From positions 1-64,000 of the forward strand of contig NZ_BBYM01000041.1 of NCBI RefSeq assembly GCF_001570405.1: DNA of 64,000 bases. The letters run 5' to 3'. A model generated the notes under the pieces. The model made no database searches. It was not told where the DNA came from and worked only from the letters and a program-made list of their open reading frames with translations. The DNA comes from Microtetraspora niveoalba (lineage in GTDB: Bacteria; Actinomycetota; Actinomycetes; Streptosporangiales; Streptosporangiaceae). This document shows positions 63,402 through 64,000 of this stretch, one piece after another. A program made the translations under genes and the position numbers. Every line of letters begins with the position of its first letter. Positions within the stretch are counted from its first letter, which is position 1.

Positions 63402-64000
63402 ATGACCGTCACGCATGTGAAGCCCCCGCTCAGGGTGGTGCTGGTGGACGTCAACGCGAAGGTGGTGCAGGAGTGGCGGGCCGCGTTCGCCGACACTCCC
63501 GAGGTCGAGATCCACAAGGGGTCGATCCTCACCCAGCGCGTCGACGCCTGGGTCAGCCCGACCAACTCCCGCGGCCGGATGGACGGCGGGGTCGACGCGG
63601 CCATCAAGCGGCACCTCGGCGCGGGCATCCAACTGCGCGTCCAGCGGGCGATCCGCGACCAGTTCGAAGGCTCGCTGCCGGTGGGAAGCGCGGTGTGCGT
63701 GCCGTCCGGCTCGACCAACCCGAAGTTCCTGATCTCCACGCCGACGATGGTGCAGTCGGCTCAGAACGTGAGCGAGACGCTGAACGTGGCTCTGGCCTGC
63801 GCCGCCGCGTTCCAGGCCATCCATGCGCAGAACGAGAAGGAGCCGGGCGCCATCGAGTCGGTGGCGCTGGTCGGCATGGGCGCGGCGACGGGCAAGGTGC
63901 CGCCGCGAGTGTGCGCCAACCTGATGTGGACCGGCTACACCCTGTTCAACGACTACTACTTCCGCGACTACGACGACCTGCGGACGACGATCAGCGAGCA
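63402..64000 (+). CDS. Macrodomain protein (partial at window edge)
   Basis: At least 199 residues, no stop before the window ends. VEIHKGSILTQRVDAWVSPTNSRGRMDGGVDAAIKRHLG is the macrodomain signature (ADP-ribose-binding Asn in PTNSRG, then GGVD), followed by GSLPVGSAVCVPSG, FLISTPTM and VALVGMGAATGKVPPRVCA. Macrodomains bind or remove ADP-ribose; DarG-type antitoxins use this to reverse DNA ADP-ribosylation. Divergent from the UDG-ART gene, so it is the likely partner. AGGAGTGAGCC precedes the ATG. Confidence 0.85.
   Translation, partial: MTVTHVKPPLRVVLVDVNAKVVQEWRAAFADTPEVEIHKGSILTQRVDAWVSPTNSRGRMDGGVDAAIKRHLGAGIQLRVQRAIRDQFEGSLPVGSAVCVPSGSTNPKFLISTPTMVQSAQNVSETLNVALACAAAFQAIHAQNEKEPGAIESVALVGMGAATGKVPPRVCANLMWTGYTLFNDYYFRDYDDLRTTISE

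Overview
The window is about 70% GC, uses GTG and TTG starts freely and has tightly overlapping genes. Together with its protein families (SigE-type ECF sigma factors, a CU044_5270-like protein, a DUF6461 protein, DUF732, a TIGR03086-type protein) this points to a high-GC actinomycete, probably Streptosporangiales. That assignment is inference from protein style; there is no rRNA gene here.

Layout. (1) 1-2200: host flank with a secreted serine beta-lactamase-like hydrolase and a MaoC-type hydratase. (2) 2201-42283: a complete, co-linear siphovirus prophage of about 40 kb in the tRNA-Arg(ACG) gene. A 40-bp identical core is found at both ends, and the tyrosine integrase lies beside the right end. 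Left to right it carries regulators (two GntR-like proteins, a divergent repressor/Cro pair with operators), a long chain of small early genes (RuvC-like resolvase, DUF2303, zinc proteins), recombination and replication genes (YqaJ-associated-like protein, Cas4/RecB-like nuclease, primase-polymerase/SF3 helicase), packaging (TerS, TerL), head genes (portal, minor capsid protein fused to an ADP-ribosyltransferase, scaffold, major capsid, connectors), tail genes (tail tube, frameshifted chaperones, tape measure, Dit-like and Gp37-like proteins), then lysis and integrase. (3) 42245-42320: the reconstituted tRNA-Arg. (4) 42374-57170: an accessory zone with at least three decayed copies of the tRNA-Arg 3' end (51991, 54954, 56079), gene relics, two ECF sigma/membrane-partner modules and a compact RiPP cassette (precursor peptide, ATP-grasp ligase, PpiC-related maturation protein, C39-peptidase ABC exporter; 44827-49443). 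(5) 57261-64000: host-like genes, including a small peptide gene, then a perfect hairpin, then a prolyl oligopeptidase. At the right edge a uracil-DNA-glycosylase-like/ADP-ribosyltransferase fusion is divergent from a macrodomain protein.

How the parts work together. The prophage looks intact: integration, repression, replication, packaging, morphogenesis and lysis functions are all recognisable. It contains two copies of a roughly 360-bp module built around the word GATGCGTCA, one after the primase-helicase and one after the tail genes. It also has a shared operator word at 5.1-5.3 kb and 11.0 kb that would let one repressor control two early operons. The accessory zone next to the tRNA looks like an integration hotspot that kept scars of earlier insertions.

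Best candidates for undescribed biology: (a) the UDG-like/ART fusion with a divergent macrodomain, which resembles the logic of DarTG toxin-antitoxin pairs but with a different toxin architecture; (b) the graspetide-like RiPP cassette; (c) the small peptide plus prolyl oligopeptidase unit; (d) the duplicated GATGCGTCA module; (e) the capsid-linked ADP-ribosyltransferase of the prophage.
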